Positions 63,841-64,000 of a stretch of DNA of 64,000 nt are shown piece after piece (position 1 is the stretch's first letter; every line of letters starts with the position of its first letter). The translations under genes were made by a program, and so were the position numbers. The notes beneath the pieces were generated by a model. It made no database searches, was not told the origin of the DNA, and saw nothing but the letters and a program-made list of their open reading frames with translations. Where the stretch lies: contig CH003041.1 in assembly GCA_000149265.1 (NCBI GenBank), forward strand, positions 590,204-654,203, given 5' to 3'. This DNA is from Ciona savignyi (lineage: Eukaryota > Chordata > Ascidiacea > Phlebobranchia > Cionidae).

Positions 63841-63884
63841 GTTAGTTTAGACAGTCATAGAGCAACTTTCCTTTTAAAAAAGCT

Positions 63885-64000
63885 TGTCCGACCGGTTAGT
63901 AAGGTTCGAAACGGATCACTAGATAGTCAGTCCTTGGGCAAGGCACTTACCGGACATTGCAAGAACCCACCGGTTTAATAGGTTCTACCAATTGAAAGGA
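63885..64000 (+). repeat. SINE family A, cut by the window end
   Basis: gtccgaccggttagtaaggt, tccttgggcaaggcacttac, ttctaccaattgaaagga. Confidence 0.8.

Noticed and set aside
1-64000. Old virus copies or LTR elements
   Set aside because: I saw no long terminal repeats, polymerase, integrase, capsid or envelope-like frames anywhere in the window.

Overview
Organism and gene content. The window reads as AT-rich animal DNA with compact GT-AG introns, very many short interspersed repeats and two assembly gaps. An ascidian such as Ciona is my best guess (about 0.6), judged from intron size, base composition and the mixture of complement-type modules, not from a database match. I find one gene. 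It runs on the + strand from 6462 past the right end of the window.

The gene. I could trace 71 exons by hand. Splice phases agree from exon to exon except at three single-base slips described below. The traced coding length is about 12.36 kb, or about 4,120 residues, and the 3' end lies outside the window. The order of parts is: short cytoplasmic tail, one signal-anchor membrane segment, SEA domain, 39 complement control protein (CCP, sushi) modules punctuated by seven ricin-type beta-trefoil lectin modules, one CUB domain, and the start of a trypsin-like (S1) catalytic domain with its activation site and catalytic His. Tail, anchor, SEA and C-terminal S1 domain are the plan of a type II transmembrane serine protease (TTSP). 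Known TTSPs have stalks of a few hundred residues; this stalk is near 4,000. I recognise no published gene with this layout and give no symbol.

Layout. 1-6461 is upstream and intergenic; 1-2200 is unusually CpG-rich and holds no gene I can support. 6462-8647 encodes tail, anchor and SEA. 8507-14297 encodes CCP 1-7; 14995-16608 trefoil A; 17217-20818 CCP 8-12; 21629-22486 trefoil B; 23130-29064 CCP 13-17; 29436-31961 trefoil C (its last exon starts CCP 18); 31711-36245 CCP 18-22; 35899-37603 trefoil D; 37489-44041 CCP 23-30; 44782-46592 trefoil E; 47382-49088 CCP 31-33; 49388-51634 trefoil F; 51528-58096 CCP 34-39; 58484-60066 trefoil G; 60722-63026 CUB; 63609-63840 start of the protease domain.

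How the parts may work together (inference). A membrane-anchored protease carrying seven lectin modules and 39 CCPs would hold a carbohydrate-reading, complement-like array outside the cell. This is a single-chain analogue of lectin-triggered proteolysis (MBL or ficolin plus MASP), with CUB and S1 at the far end.

Introns. They carry dozens of copies of a tRNA-derived SINE with a (TATCC)n tail, a second tRNA-like SINE, two well-bounded hAT-type DNA elements with perfect 8-bp target duplications, and several minisatellites. One minisatellite repeats an exon end together with its splice donor five times, and another grew inside a SINE. Three exons (31, 35, 45) need one extra base to stay in frame. 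Each can be placed in a short homopolymer run, so assembly errors are likely.
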